A DNA stretch of 51,845 nucleotides, from NCBI GenBank assembly GCA_023150375.1, contig JAKLLA010000024.1:1-51845 (forward strand), in the 5' to 3' direction. Each line of letters begins with the position of its first letter. The first letter of the stretch is position 1. Under the pieces are notes generated by a model. The model was not told where the DNA came from and did no database searches. It worked only from the letters and a program-made list of their open reading frames with translations. Below, one piece after another: positions 36,135 to 45,800 of this stretch. The position numbers and the translations under genes are program-made. The stretch comes from Burkholderiaceae bacterium (GTDB lineage Bacteria; Pseudomonadota; Gammaproteobacteria; Burkholderiales; Burkholderiaceae_C).

Positions 36135-37142
36135 ATGGCCGAACAACCTGCCCACCCCTTCGCGCTGGACAAGGACCGCCTGCTGCAGGCCTACCGCACC
36201 ATGCGCACGATCCGCGAGTTCGAGGAGCGCCTGCACGTGGACTTCTCGCGCGGCGACATCCCCGGCTTCGTGCACCTGTACGCCGGCGAGGAGGCCGCCG
36301 GCACCGGGATCATGATGCACCTGGGCGACGGCGACCGCATCGCCAGCACGCACCGCGGCCACGGCCACTGCATCGCCAAGGGCGTCGACCCGGTGGCGAT
36401 GATGAAGGAGATCTACGGCCGCAAGGGCGGCTCCTGCGAGGGCAAGGGCGGCTCGATGCACATCGCCGACCTGTCCCGGGGGATGATGGGCGCCAACGGC
36501 ATCCTGGGTGCCGGCGCGCCGCTGGTCTGCGGCGCGGCGCTGGCGGCGAAGTACCGCGCCAAGGCGCGCGGCGGCCCGAGCGACGTGGCGATCAGCTTCG
36601 TCGGCGACGGGGCCAGCAACCAGGGCACCTTCCTGGAGAGCCTGAACCTGGCGGCGGTGTGGAACCTGCCGGCGATCTTCGTCGTCGAGAACAACGGCTA
36701 TGCCGAGTCGACCAGCCGCGACTACGGCGTGGCGGTGGACAGCTACGTCGACCGTGCCGCCGGCTTCGGCCTGCCGGGCGTGACGGTGGACGGCACCGAC
36801 TTCTTCGCGGTCCACGAGGCGGCCGGCGAGATCATCGACCGCGCCCGCAAGGGCGGCGGCCCGGCCCTGCTGGAATGCAAGATGGTGCGCTTCCACGGCC
36901 ACTTCGAGGGCGATGCGCAGACCTACCGCGCGCCCGGCGAGAACGAATACAACCGCGAGCACCACGACTGCCTGAAGAAGTTCGCCGCCGCGGTGACCGG
37001 CGCCGGCGTGATCGCCGCCGACGAGCTGCTGGCCATCGACCACGCGGTGCTGGCGCTGATCGAGGACGCGGTGGTGCAGGCCAAGGCCGCGCCGCTGCCG
37101 ACCCTGGCGGACCTGACCACCGACGTCTACGTCAAGTACTGA
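36135..37142 (+). CDS. acoA: acetoin dehydrogenase E1 alpha subunit
   Basis: A 335-residue thiamine-diphosphate enzyme subunit that, with AcoB, cleaves acetoin to acetaldehyde and a hydroxyethyl group passed to lipoyl-AcoC. The TPP motif GDGASNQ (157-163) with NN (186-187), and the THRGHGHCIAKG and GSCEGKGGSMHI segments, are those of E1 alpha proteins of 2-oxoacid/acetoin dehydrogenases. AcoA rather than PdhA or BkdA is inferred from acoR and acoX next door. GAGGAGA ribosome binding site. Confidence 0.93.
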   Translation: MAEQPAHPFALDKDRLLQAYRTMRTIREFEERLHVDFSRGDIPGFVHLYAGEEAAGTGIMMHLGDGDRIASTHRGHGHCIAKGVDPVAMMKEIYGRKGGSCEGKGGSMHIADLSRGMMGANGILGAGAPLVCGAALAAKYRAKARGGPSDVAISFVGDGASNQGTFLESLNLAAVWNLPAIFVVENNGYAESTSRDYGVAVDSYVDRAAGFGLPGVTVDGTDFFAVHEAAGEIIDRARKGGGPALLECKMVRFHGHFEGDAQTYRAPGENEYNREHHDCLKKFAAAVTGAGVIAADELLAIDHAVLALIEDAVVQAKAAPLPTLADLTTDVYVKY

Positions 37143-37144
37143 AC

Positions 37145-37215
37145 GGAGCCCCCCAGCTCGCTGGCGCTCGCCACCCCCCGAGGGGGCCATCCGCCGACGG
37201 ACCGGCCCAGCCGGA
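37145..37215. repeat. REP-like GC-rich intergenic element, copy 1
   Basis: Contains CACCCCCCGAGGGGG and flanking blocks also found, in reverse orientation, at 38325-38398. It starts 3 bp after the acoA stop. Elements of this look are common between genes in Burkholderiales and may act as weak terminators or stabilisers. Confidence 0.6.
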
Positions 37216-37276
37216 TCCGTGGCAGGAGGCTCGGTGTCGCGCCGGCGTCGACAGGAATCGAAGTGGAGACCATGAC

Positions 37277-38293
37277 ATGGCACGCAAGATCAGCATGAAG
37301 CAGGCGATCAACGAGGCGATCGACCAGGAAATGGCGCGCGACCCCGCGGTGATCATGATGGGCGAGGACATCGTCGGCGGGGCCGGCGGCGACGGCGAGA
37401 TGGACGCCTGGGGTGGCGTGCTCGGCGTCACCAAGGGCCTGTACGCCAAGCACGGCGACCGGCTGCTCGACACCCCCTTGAGCGAGAGCGCCTACATCGG
37501 CGCGGCGATCGGTGCGGCCGCCTGCGGCATGCGCCCGGTGGCCGAGCTGATGTTCGTCGACTTCATGGGCGTGTGCTTCGACCAGATCTTCAACCAGGCC
37601 GCCAAGTTCAAGTACATGTTCGGCGGCCGCGCGGAGACGCCGGTGGTGATCCGCGCGATGTGCGGAGCGGGCTTCCGCGCCGCGGCGCAGCATTCGCAGA
37701 TGCTCACGCCGCTGTTCACCCACATCCCGGGGCTGAAGGTGGTCTGCCCGAGCACGCCCTACGACACCAAGGGCCTGCTGATCCAGAGCATCCGCGACAA
37801 CGACCCGGTGATCTTCCTCGAGCACAAGAACCTCTACGGCTTCGAGGGCGAGGTGCCCGAGGCGAGCTACGCGATTCCCTTCGGCGAGGCCGCGGTGCTG
37901 CGCGAGGGCGCCAGCGTGTCGATCGTCGGCTACGGCCTGATGGTGCACCGCGCGCTGGAGGCCGCCGCCGCGCTGGCCAGGGAGGGCGTCGAGGCCGAGG
38001 TGATCGACCTGCGCACGCTCAGCCCGCTGGACATCGACACGGTGATCGAGAGCGTGGAAAAGACCGGCCGGCTGGTCTGCGTCGACGAGGCCAATCCGCG
38101 CTGCAGCATTGCCGCCGACGTTTCGGCGCAGGTGGTGCAGCAGGCCTTCGGCGCGCTGAAGGGGCCGATCCAGATGGTCACGCCGCCGCACGTGCCGGTG
38201 CCCTTCTCGCCGACGCTGGAAGATGCCTACATCCCGAGCGCGGCGCAGATCGTCGCGGCCGTGAAGCGCACGATGGCCGGAGGTCGGGCATGA
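37277..38293 (+). CDS. acoB: acetoin dehydrogenase E1 beta subunit
   Basis: A 338-residue transketolase-like subunit that completes the E1 active site with AcoA. Typical landmarks: AINEAIDQEMARDPAVIMMGEDIV, DTPLSESAYIGAAIGAAACGMRPVAELMFVDF, AQHSQML, KVVCPSTPYDTKGLL, and VIDLRTLSPLDIDTVIESVEKTGRLVCVDE in the C-terminal domain. The acoA-acoB gap holds a REP-like element, so the E1 subunits may be made at unequal levels. Confidence 0.93.
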   Translation: MARKISMKQAINEAIDQEMARDPAVIMMGEDIVGGAGGDGEMDAWGGVLGVTKGLYAKHGDRLLDTPLSESAYIGAAIGAAACGMRPVAELMFVDFMGVCFDQIFNQAAKFKYMFGGRAETPVVIRAMCGAGFRAAAQHSQMLTPLFTHIPGLKVVCPSTPYDTKGLLIQSIRDNDPVIFLEHKNLYGFEGEVPEASYAIPFGEAAVLREGASVSIVGYGLMVHRALEAAAALAREGVEAEVIDLRTLSPLDIDTVIESVEKTGRLVCVDEANPRCSIAADVSAQVVQQAFGALKGPIQMVTPPHVPVPFSPTLEDAYIPSAAQIVAAVKRTMAGGRA

Positions 38294-38324
38294 GTCGGCC
38301 GACCCTGCAGATCCGGCCGCAGGC

Positions 38325-38398
38325 GCCCCGGGCGCCGGGCCGTCCCAAGGCCTGGGCGCACCCCCTCGGGGGGTGGGCGCGAAGCGACCGGGGGTCCT
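38325..38398. repeat. REP-like GC-rich intergenic element, copy 2 (reverse orientation)
   Basis: Reverse complement shares the CACCCCCCGAGGGGG core and flanking GTCGCT, GCGC and GGACGG/CCCGG blocks with copy 1. On the plus strand it can fold CACCCCC with GGGGGTG around TCG (38359-38375). It runs up to the acoC start and contains that gene's ribosome binding site. Confidence 0.6.
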
Positions 38399-38399
38399 C

Positions 38400-39518
38400 A
38401 TGATCACGCCCATCGTCATGCCCAAGTGGGGGCTGTCGATGAGCGAGGGCAAGGTCGTCGACTGGCTGGTGGAGGAGGGCGCGGCCATCGAGGTGGGCAT
38501 GCCCATCCTCGACGTCGAGAGCGACAAGATCGCCAACGCGGTCGAGGCCACCGACGCCGGCCGGCTGCGCCGGCGCATCGCCCGGCCGGGGGAGACGCTG
38601 CCGGTCAAGGCCCTGCTCGGCGTGATGGCGCCGCCCGAGGTGAGCGAGGCCGAGATCGACGCCTACGTGGCCGCCTATGTGCTGCCGGCTGCGGCCGAGG
38701 ACGAGGCCGAGGCCGGCCCGGCCTACGCCTTCACCGAGGTCGACGGCATCCGGCTGCGCTACGCGCGGCGCGGCGACGACCTCGGCGCGCGCGTGCCGGT
38801 GCTCTTCCTGCACGGCTTCGGCGGCGACCTGGACAACTGGCTGTTCAACCTGGACGCGGTGGCGGCGCAGGCACCGGTGATCGCGCTGGACCTGCCGGGG
38901 CACGGCCAGTCCGAGGTCCGGCTGCCCGGGACGTCGCTGGCGGCGCTGGCGGGGTTCGTGCGGCGCTTCCTCGACCCGCTGGGCGTGGCCCGCGTGCACG
39001 TGGTGGGCCACTCGATGGGCGGGGCGATCGCCGCGCAGCTGGCGCTGGACGATCCGCCGCGGGTGGCCTCGCTGACGCTGCTGAATCCGGCCGGGCTGGG
39101 CGAGACGATCGATGCCGGCTACCTCGAGGGCTTCGTGCAGGCCACCTCGCGGCGCGAGCTGAAGCCGGTGCTGGAGCGGCTCTTCGCCGACCCCGGCCTG
39201 GTGACGCGGCAGATGGTCGACGACGTGCTGAAGTACAAGCGCCTCGACGGCGTCGACGCCCTGCTGGGCGAGCTGGGCACGGCCCTGTTCGGTGGCGGCC
39301 GGCAGGCCGGGCAGCCGGTGGCGCGGCTGGATGCGCAGGCCCTGCCGACCACGCTGCTCTGGGGCCGGGAGGACCGGGTCATTCCCGCGGCGCAGGCCGG
39401 CCTGGCACCGGCCGGGGCGACGGTGCAGGTGTTCGACGGCGCCGGCCACATGCCGATGATGGAGCGCGCCGCCGAGGTCAACGCCGCGATCCTGGCGCGG
39501 ATCGCCTCGGCAGGCTGA
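38400..39518 (+). CDS. acoC: acetoin dehydrogenase E2 (dihydrolipoyl acetyltransferase), AcoC
   Basis: A 372-residue protein with an N-terminal lipoyl domain (1-80; lipoyl Lys43 in LDVESDKIANAVEA). A C-terminal alpha/beta-hydrolase-type domain has HGFGGDLDNW, the nucleophile elbow GHSMGG (Ser205) and a late GAGHMPMME histidine. The lipoyl plus hydrolase-like layout, rather than the CoA-binding E2 core of pyruvate dehydrogenase, is characteristic of AcoC. It follows acoB; no E3 (lipoamide dehydrogenase) gene is in the window. Confidence 0.92.
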   Translation: MITPIVMPKWGLSMSEGKVVDWLVEEGAAIEVGMPILDVESDKIANAVEATDAGRLRRRIARPGETLPVKALLGVMAPPEVSEAEIDAYVAAYVLPAAAEDEAEAGPAYAFTEVDGIRLRYARRGDDLGARVPVLFLHGFGGDLDNWLFNLDAVAAQAPVIALDLPGHGQSEVRLPGTSLAALAGFVRRFLDPLGVARVHVVGHSMGGAIAAQLALDDPPRVASLTLLNPAGLGETIDAGYLEGFVQATSRRELKPVLERLFADPGLVTRQMVDDVLKYKRLDGVDALLGELGTALFGGGRQAGQPVARLDAQALPTTLLWGREDRVIPAAQAGLAPAGATVQVFDGAGHMPMMERAAEVNAAILARIASAG

Positions 39519-39526
39519 GACCGTCG

Positions 39527-40363
39527 ATGCCCGTGGACGCCGCGTCGCCGCCCCGTGCCGCCTGGACCGGCCCGGGACGGGCCGAGGGGGCGCCGGCCGC
39601 GGGCCTGCCCACCTTCGGCTTCGTCGCCCTGCATACCCAGCCGCTGGCCGACGGGCCGGCGGCCGAGGGGCGCTGGCTGCAGGACGTGGCCGCCCGTGGC
39701 CGGGCCGCCGCGCACCTCTGGCAGGGGCAGCCGGCGCTGGTGCTGCCGCGCAGCTACCTGCAGGCGCCGGGCTGGGCCGAGGCGGTGGCCGCCTCGGCGC
39801 GGGCCGGCTGGCCGGTGCAGCTGCGGGCCTCGGGCGGCGGGCTGGTGCCGCAGGGGCCCGGGGTGCTCGACCTCAGCCTGATGTGGCCGGCCGAAAGCGC
39901 CCGTCCGGTCGACACCGAGGCGGTCTACCAGGGCCTGTGCGCCGAACTGGCGGCAGCCTTCGCGCGCCTGGGCCTGGTCACGACGGCGCAGGCGGTCGAA
40001 GGCTCGTTCTGCGACGGGCGCTACAACCTGGCGGTGGACGGCGCCAAGCTGGTCGGCACCGCGCAGAGCTGGCGCCGCGTGGCCGGGGTGCCCACCGTGC
40101 TGGCGCACGCGGTGCTGCTGGTGGACGCCGACCCGGTGGCGCTGACGGCGCGCTGCAACGCGCTGGAGGCGGCGCTGGGACGGCAGGCGCGCTATCGGCC
40201 CGAGGCGATCACCTCGGTGGCGCAGGCCTGGCAGCGCGCGCACCCTGGCGCGGCGCTGCCGGCGGACTTCGCCGCCGGCGTGGCGCAGGTGCTGGCCGAA
40301 CAGTTCGCCCGGGTGCTGCCGCCTGGGGGGCGGACGGGCCCGACTGCGCCGGTGGCTTCATGA
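39527..40363 (+). CDS. lipoate-protein ligase-like (BPL/LplA/LipB) protein
   Basis: A 278-residue protein of the biotin/lipoate A/B ligase fold. The substrate loop RASGGGLVPQGPGVLDLSLMW corresponds to the RRSGGG segment of LplA. DGRYNLAVDGAKLVGTAQSWRR contains the expected lysine (Lys174). It starts 8 bp after acoC, so it probably attaches lipoate to, or transfers it to, AcoC. Shorter than E. coli LplA and without the accessory C-terminal domain, so it may be a lipoyl/octanoyl transferase rather than a full ligase. Confidence 0.8.
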   Translation: MPVDAASPPRAAWTGPGRAEGAPAAGLPTFGFVALHTQPLADGPAAEGRWLQDVAARGRAAAHLWQGQPALVLPRSYLQAPGWAEAVAASARAGWPVQLRASGGGLVPQGPGVLDLSLMWPAESARPVDTEAVYQGLCAELAAAFARLGLVTTAQAVEGSFCDGRYNLAVDGAKLVGTAQSWRRVAGVPTVLAHAVLLVDADPVALTARCNALEAALGRQARYRPEAITSVAQAWQRAHPGAALPADFAAGVAQVLAEQFARVLPPGGRTGPTAPVAS

Positions 40364-40421
40364 CGACGGGGCGCCGACCGGGCCCCGGATCTGCTTCAAG
40401 GCTTCCCAAGGAGACCCCGAC

Positions 40422-40730
40422 ATGGTTCTGCTCGAATTCTCGATCGCCCCGATGGGGCAGGGCGAAAGCGTCAGCGCCCATGTGGCGCGTGCGCTGGACA
40501 TCGTCGACCGCAGCGGGCTGCCCTACCAGCTCACGCCGATGGGCACCATCCTCGAGGGCGAGTGGTCCGAGGTGATGGAGGTCGTGAACCGCTGCTTCGA
40601 GACGATGGCCGCGGACTTCCCGCGCGTGGGCCTGCAGCTGAAGGTGGACTACCGCGCCGGCCCGGGCGGGCGGCTGAAGGCCAAGACGGCCCGGGTCGAA
40701 GAGCGCCTGGGGCGCAAGCTGAGCGTCTGA
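40422..40730 (+). CDS. MTH1187 family thiamine-binding protein (DUF77)
   Basis: A 102-residue ferredoxin-like protein with the family opening LEFSIAPMGQGESVSAHVARALDIV and the GLPYQLTPMGTILEGEWSEVMEVV segment. The family is reported to bind hydroxymethylpyrimidine or thiamine. It lies at the end of the aco operon, whose E1 enzyme needs thiamine diphosphate, so a cofactor link is plausible. AAGGAGA precedes the ATG. Confidence 0.88.
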   Translation: MVLLEFSIAPMGQGESVSAHVARALDIVDRSGLPYQLTPMGTILEGEWSEVMEVVNRCFETMAADFPRVGLQLKVDYRAGPGGRLKAKTARVEERLGRKLSV

Positions 40731-40847
40731 GCAGGCCCGCGGGCCCTGCGGGATTCGGCCGCGCTGCGATCCGGGCGGGCTTGCGCGCGGCCCGGCCCGC
40801 GGGGCCGGGGACAATCCGGCCTCCTGCCACTGCCTGCCTGCCCGAAC

Positions 40848-41534
40848 GTGACCGCTGCCGAAGCCCCCGTCTGCCTGCCCGACCTGAACCTGCAGGCCGC
40901 CATCGTCGACCTCGACGGCACGATGGTCGATACCCTCGGCGACTTTGTCGTCGCGCTCGGCCTGACGCTGGGCGAACTGGGCCTGCCGGCGGTGGACCGG
41001 GCCTTCGTCGAGCGCACCGTGGGCAAGGGCAGCGAGCACCTGCTGCGCCGCACGCTGGCGCAGGTCGGCGGCGAGGCGGCGCTGTACGACGCGGCCTGGG
41101 CGGCCTACCAGCGCCACTACCTGGCGATCAACGGGCAGCACTCGGCCGTCTACCCCGGCGTGGTCGAGGGCCTGCAGCGGCTGCAGGACCGCGGGCTGCG
41201 GCTGGCCTGCCTGACCAACAAGCCCACCGCCTTCGCGCGGCCGCTGCTGGCGAGCAAGGGGCTGGACGGCTTCTTCGAGATCGTCTTCGGCGGCGATGCC
41301 TTCGCGCGCAAGAAGCCCGACCCGCTGCCGCTGCAGGAGACCTGCCGCGCGCTGGGCACGGCGCCGGCGGCCACGCTGATGGTCGGCGATTCGCGCAACG
41401 ACGCCGAGGCGGCCCGCGCCGCCGGCTGTCCGCTGGTGCTGGTGAGCTACGGCTACAACCACGGCGAGCCGATCCGCGACGTGCCGGCGCTGGCCTGGGT
41501 CGACCGGCTCGATGCGCTGCGGCTGGCCTGCTGA
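40848..41534 (+). CDS. gph: phosphoglycolate phosphatase (HAD hydrolase)
   Basis: A 228-residue HAD-superfamily phosphatase. Motif I AAIVDLDGTMVDT, motif II CLTNKP, the lysine in ARKKPDPLPLQETC and motif IV LMVGDSRNDAEAARAAG are present, with a helical cap between motifs I and II. It would dephosphorylate 2-phosphoglycolate from DNA repair or oxygenase side reactions. In many Burkholderiales gph sits directly before trpE; here two RND efflux genes lie between. GTG start. Confidence 0.9.
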   Translation: MTAAEAPVCLPDLNLQAAIVDLDGTMVDTLGDFVVALGLTLGELGLPAVDRAFVERTVGKGSEHLLRRTLAQVGGEAALYDAAWAAYQRHYLAINGQHSAVYPGVVEGLQRLQDRGLRLACLTNKPTAFARPLLASKGLDGFFEIVFGGDAFARKKPDPLPLQETCRALGTAPAATLMVGDSRNDAEAARAAGCPLVLVSYGYNHGEPIRDVPALAWVDRLDALRLAC

Positions 41535-41555
41535 CGCGGCATCGCCACGCGGGGT

Positions 41556-41569
41556 GTGACGGGCGTCAC
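41556..41569. promoter_or_regulatory. CRP/FNR-like palindrome upstream of the RND efflux genes
   Basis: GTGACG-GG-CGTCAC, a perfect 14-bp palindrome that also reads TGTGA-N6-TCACG, one base from the CRP consensus. It lies 103 bp before the adaptor gene and 21 bp after gph. Confidence 0.4.
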
Positions 41570-41671
41570 GCGCGCCTGCGGCCGCAACGGCGAAGTGTTA
41601 CCGTCGCGGCTGGCCGCGGCCCGGAGGGTGGCGGCCGACTGCCCGGCTCCTTTCGACCGCTTCGCCTGCCC

Positions 41672-42835
41672 ATGCCTGCCTTCGACGTCGCCCGCCCCTC
41701 CCGCCTGCGCCTTCTTTCCGACCTGCTGCGCGGGCGCCGATGCCGGGGGGCCGGGCTGGCCGGCGCGCTGCTGCTGGCGCTGGCCGGGCCCGGCGGGCTG
41801 CAGGCGCAGCCAGGCAAGCCGGCCTCGGCGGTGGCGCGACCGGCGCTGACCGTCGCGCTGACGCGGGTCGAGTCGACCCGGCTGGCACAGCAGATCGACG
41901 CCCAGGGCAGCATCGCTGCCTGGCAGGAAGCCAGCGTGGGCGCCGAGGTGGCCGGACTGAGGCTGGCCAGCGTGCGGGTGAACGTCGGCGACCGGGTGCG
42001 GCGCGGTCAGCTGCTGGCCGAGTTCGCCACCGAGACGCTGCAGGCCGACCTGGCGCAGCTGCGCGCCCAGGTCGTGCAGGCCGAGGCCCAGCTGGCCGAG
42101 GCAGCGGCCAACGCGCGGCGCGCGCGTGAGCTGCAGGACAGCGGGGCCTGGAGCCGGCAGCAGATCGAGCAGCTCCTGACGGCCGAGCGCAGCGCCGAGG
42201 CCCGGCTCGAGGCGGCGCGCGCCGCCGAGAAGGCGCAGGCGCTGCGCCTGCAGCAGGCCCGTGTGCTGGCGCCCGACGACGGCATCGTCGTGGCCCGCGC
42301 GGCCACGCTCGGCGCCGTGGCCAATCCGGGGCAGGAGCTGTTCCGGCTGATTCGCCAGGGCCGTCTGGAATGGCGTGCCGAGGTGGCCGCGGCCGAGCTG
42401 GGGCGGCTGCGCCCGGGCCTGCCGGCCCGGCTGACGCTGCCCGACGGCCAGGCGCTGGCCGGCACGTTGCGACAGGTGGCGCCCACCGTCGATGCGGCCA
42501 CCCGCAACGGCCTGGTCTACGTCGACCTGAAGCCCGGCAGCGCTGCGCGCGCCGGCATGTTCGCCCGCGGGGCGATCGAGCTGGGCAGCAGCCCCGCCCT
42601 GACGCTGCCGCAGACCGCGGTGGTGCTGCGCGACGGCTTCTCCTACGTGTTCCGCGTCGGCGCCGACCAGCGCGTGGCGATGACCAAGGTGACGGTCGGC
42701 CGGCGTGTGGGCGACCGGGTCGAGGTCACCGCCGGCCTGGCGGCCGGTGCGGCGGTGGTGGCCGCGGGCAGCGGCTTCCTGGCCGACGGCGACCTGGTCC
42801 GGGTGGTGACGCCGGCGGCGGCCGCGTCGCGCTGA
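41672..42835 (+). CDS. RND efflux periplasmic adaptor (membrane fusion protein)
   Basis: A 387-residue adaptor. An N-terminal signal peptide (GAGLAGALLLALAGPGGLQA) precedes a barrel-sandwich half (GSIAAWQEASVGAEVAGLRLASVRVNVGDRVRRGQLLAEF). A helical hairpin (about 125-190, Gln/Ala/Glu-rich) and the second lipoyl half (VLAPDDGIVVARAATLGAVANPGQELFRLI) follow, then a beta-barrel and membrane-proximal domain. It links the inner-membrane RND pump encoded next to an outer-membrane channel. No channel gene is in the window. The cargo cannot be predicted. Confidence 0.92.
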   Translation: MPAFDVARPSRLRLLSDLLRGRRCRGAGLAGALLLALAGPGGLQAQPGKPASAVARPALTVALTRVESTRLAQQIDAQGSIAAWQEASVGAEVAGLRLASVRVNVGDRVRRGQLLAEFATETLQADLAQLRAQVVQAEAQLAEAAANARRARELQDSGAWSRQQIEQLLTAERSAEARLEAARAAEKAQALRLQQARVLAPDDGIVVARAATLGAVANPGQELFRLIRQGRLEWRAEVAAAELGRLRPGLPARLTLPDGQALAGTLRQVAPTVDAATRNGLVYVDLKPGSAARAGMFARGAIELGSSPALTLPQTAVVLRDGFSYVFRVGADQRVAMTKVTVGRRVGDRVEVTAGLAAGAAVVAAGSGFLADGDLVRVVTPAAAASR

Positions 42836-42848
42836 GCGGAGGGTTGCC

Positions 42849-45800
42849 GTGAACGTCTCTGCCTGGTCGATCCGCAAGCCGATCCCCTCGGTGCTGCTCT
42901 TCATCCTGCTGACGCTGGCGGGGCTGCTGGCCTTCCGCGCGATGAAGGTGCAGAACTTCATGGACATCGACCTGCCGATGGTCACGGTGACCGCGGCGCT
43001 GCCGGGCGCCTCGCCCGGCCAGCTCGAGACGGAGGTGGCGCGCAAGGTCGAGAACGCGATCGCCACGCTGCAGGGGGTCAAGCACATCTACACCAACGTG
43101 ATGGACGGCACGGTGGTGGTGACCACCGAGTTCCGCCTCGAGAAGGGTACGCAGGAGGCGGTGGACGATGTGCGCGACGCGGTCTCGCGCATCCGCTCCG
43201 ACCTGCCCGGCGACCTGCGCGACCCGATCGTCGCCAAGGTGGACCTGTCCGGCCAGCCGATCCTGACCTACACGGTGGCCTCCAGCCGGATGGACGACGA
43301 GGCGCTGTCCTGGTTCGTCGACAAGCAGGTCGCCAAGGCGCTGCTGGCGGTCAAGGGCGTGGGTGCGGTCAGCCGGGTCGGCGGGGTGACCCGCGAGGTG
43401 CGCGTGGAGCTCGACCCGGCCCGGCTGCTGGCGCTGGGCGCCACCGCGGCGGACATCTCGCGCCAGCTGCGCCAGGTGCAGCAGGAAGCCTCCGGCGGGC
43501 GCAGCAACGTCGGCGGCGGCGAGCAGTCGGTGCGCACGCTGGCCACCGTGGCCAGCGCGCAGGAGCTGGCCGCGCTGCAGATCACGCTGTCGGACGGGCG
43601 TGTGGTGCGCCTGGACCAGGTGGCCACGGTGGTCGACACGGTGGCCGAACAGCGCTCGGCTGCGTTGCTGAACGGCCGTCCGGTGGTGGGCTTCGAGATC
43701 ACCCGCTCGCGTGGCGCCGGTGAGCTCGAGGTGGCCGAGGGCGTGCAGCGGGCGCTGGCCACGCTGCAGGCCGGGCACCCGGACATCACGATCACCGAGG
43801 CCTTCAACTTCGTCGACCCGGTGCGCGAGAACTTCGACGGTTCGATGATGCTGCTCTACGAGGGGGCGGCGCTGGCGGTGCTGGTGGTCTTCCTCTTCCT
43901 GCGCGACTGGCGGGCGACCTTCGTGGCGGCCACCGCGCTGCCGCTGTCGGCCATTCCCACCTTCGCGGTGATGTACCTGATGGGCTTCACCATCAACGTC
44001 GTGACGCTGCTGAGCCTGTCGCTGGTGGTGGGCATCCTGGTGGACGACGCGATCGTCGAGATCGAGAACATCATGCGCCATCTCCGGATGGGCAAGACAC
44101 CCTTCCAGGCCGCGATGGATGCCGCCGACGAGATCGGCCTGGCGGTGATCGCCACCACCTTCACGCTGATCGCGGTCTTCCTGCCCACCGCCTTCATGAC
44201 GGGCGTGGTGGGCAAGTTCTTCGTGCAGTTCGGCTGGACGGCGGCGATCGCGGTGTTCTTCTCGCTGGTGGTGGCGCGCATGCTCACGCCGATGATGGCG
44301 GCCTACCTGCTAGCGCCGCAGGCGAAGTCCCATCGCGAGCCCGGCTGGCTGGGCTGGTACCTGCGCTGGGCCGCGTGGTGCCTGAAGCACCGCGGCTGGA
44401 CGATGCTGGGGGCGGCGGTGTTCTTCTTCGGCTCCTTCTCGCTGGTGCCGCTGCTGCCCACCGGGTTCATCCCGCCCGACGACCTGTCGCAGACGCAGGT
44501 GACGGTCACGCTGGCGCCGGGCAGCACCTTCGAGCAGACCCGTGCGGTGGCCGAGCAGGCCCGGGAGGCGGTGCAGAAGAACCCGCACGTCAAGCGGGTC
44601 TACACCGCCATCGGCGGCGGCGCGGCCGGCGGCGATCCCTTCGCGCCGCAGGCCGCCGAGGTGCGCAAGGCGGTGCTGACGATCGACATGACGCACCGCC
44701 GCGAGCGCCCGGGATTGAGCAAGCAGGATCTGGAGGCCCAGCTGCGCGAGGCGGTGGCGCAGATTCCCGGGGCGCGCTTCAAGGTCGGCCTGGGTGCTTC
44801 GAGCGAGAAGTTCGTGCTGGTGCTGGCCGGCGAGGACGGCCGGGTGCTGGCCGAACACGCGAAGCAGGTCGAGCGCGAGCTGCGCACCCTGCCGGGCATC
44901 GGCGGCGTCACCTCCACCAGCAGCCTGCAGCGCCCGGAGCTGATCGTGCGGCCGGACTTCGCCCGCGCGGCCGATCTGGGCGTCACCTCGGCGGCGATCG
45001 CCGACACGCTGCGCATCGCCACCGCCGGCGACTACGACCAGGGCCTGGCCAAGCTCAACCTGGCCGAGCGCCAGGTGCCCGTGGTGGTGCGACTGCCCGC
45101 CACCGCGCGCCAGGACCTGGAGCTGCTGGCCCGCCTGCCGGTGCCCGGAGCGCGCGGCCCGGTGATGCTGGGCAACGTCGCCACCCTGTCGGTGGAAAGC
45201 GGGCCGGCGCAGATCGATCGCTACGACCGCGCGCGCAACATCAACTTCGAGATCGAGCTGAACCAGCAGCCGCTGGGCGAGGTCGAGGCCGCCGCCTACG
45301 CGCTGCCCAGCCTGGCCCACCTGCCGCCGGGCATCACCCGCACCTCGGTGGGCGACGCCGAGGCGATGGGCGAGCTCTTCACCGGCTTCGCGCTGGCGAT
45401 GGCCGCCGGCATCCTGTGCATCTACTTCGTGCTGGTGCTGCTGTTCCACGACTTCGTGCAGCCGGTCACCATCCTGGCCGCGCTGGTGATGTCGGTGCCG
45501 GGCGCCTTCCTGGCGCTGTTCGCCACGCACACGGCGATCTCGATGCCCTCGATGATCGGCCTGATCATGCTGATGGGCATCGCGACGAAGAATTCCATCC
45601 TGCTGGTGGACTACGTCATCCTGGCGCGGCGCGAGCACGGCCTGAGCCGCCTCGACGCGCTGCTGGATGCCTGCCGCAAGCGCGCGCGCCCGATCGTCAT
45701 GACCACCCTGGCGATGGGCGCGGGCATGATGCCCATCGCACTGGGCCTGGGCGTGGACCCGAGCTTCCGTGCGCCGATGGCCATCGTGGTGATCGGCGGG

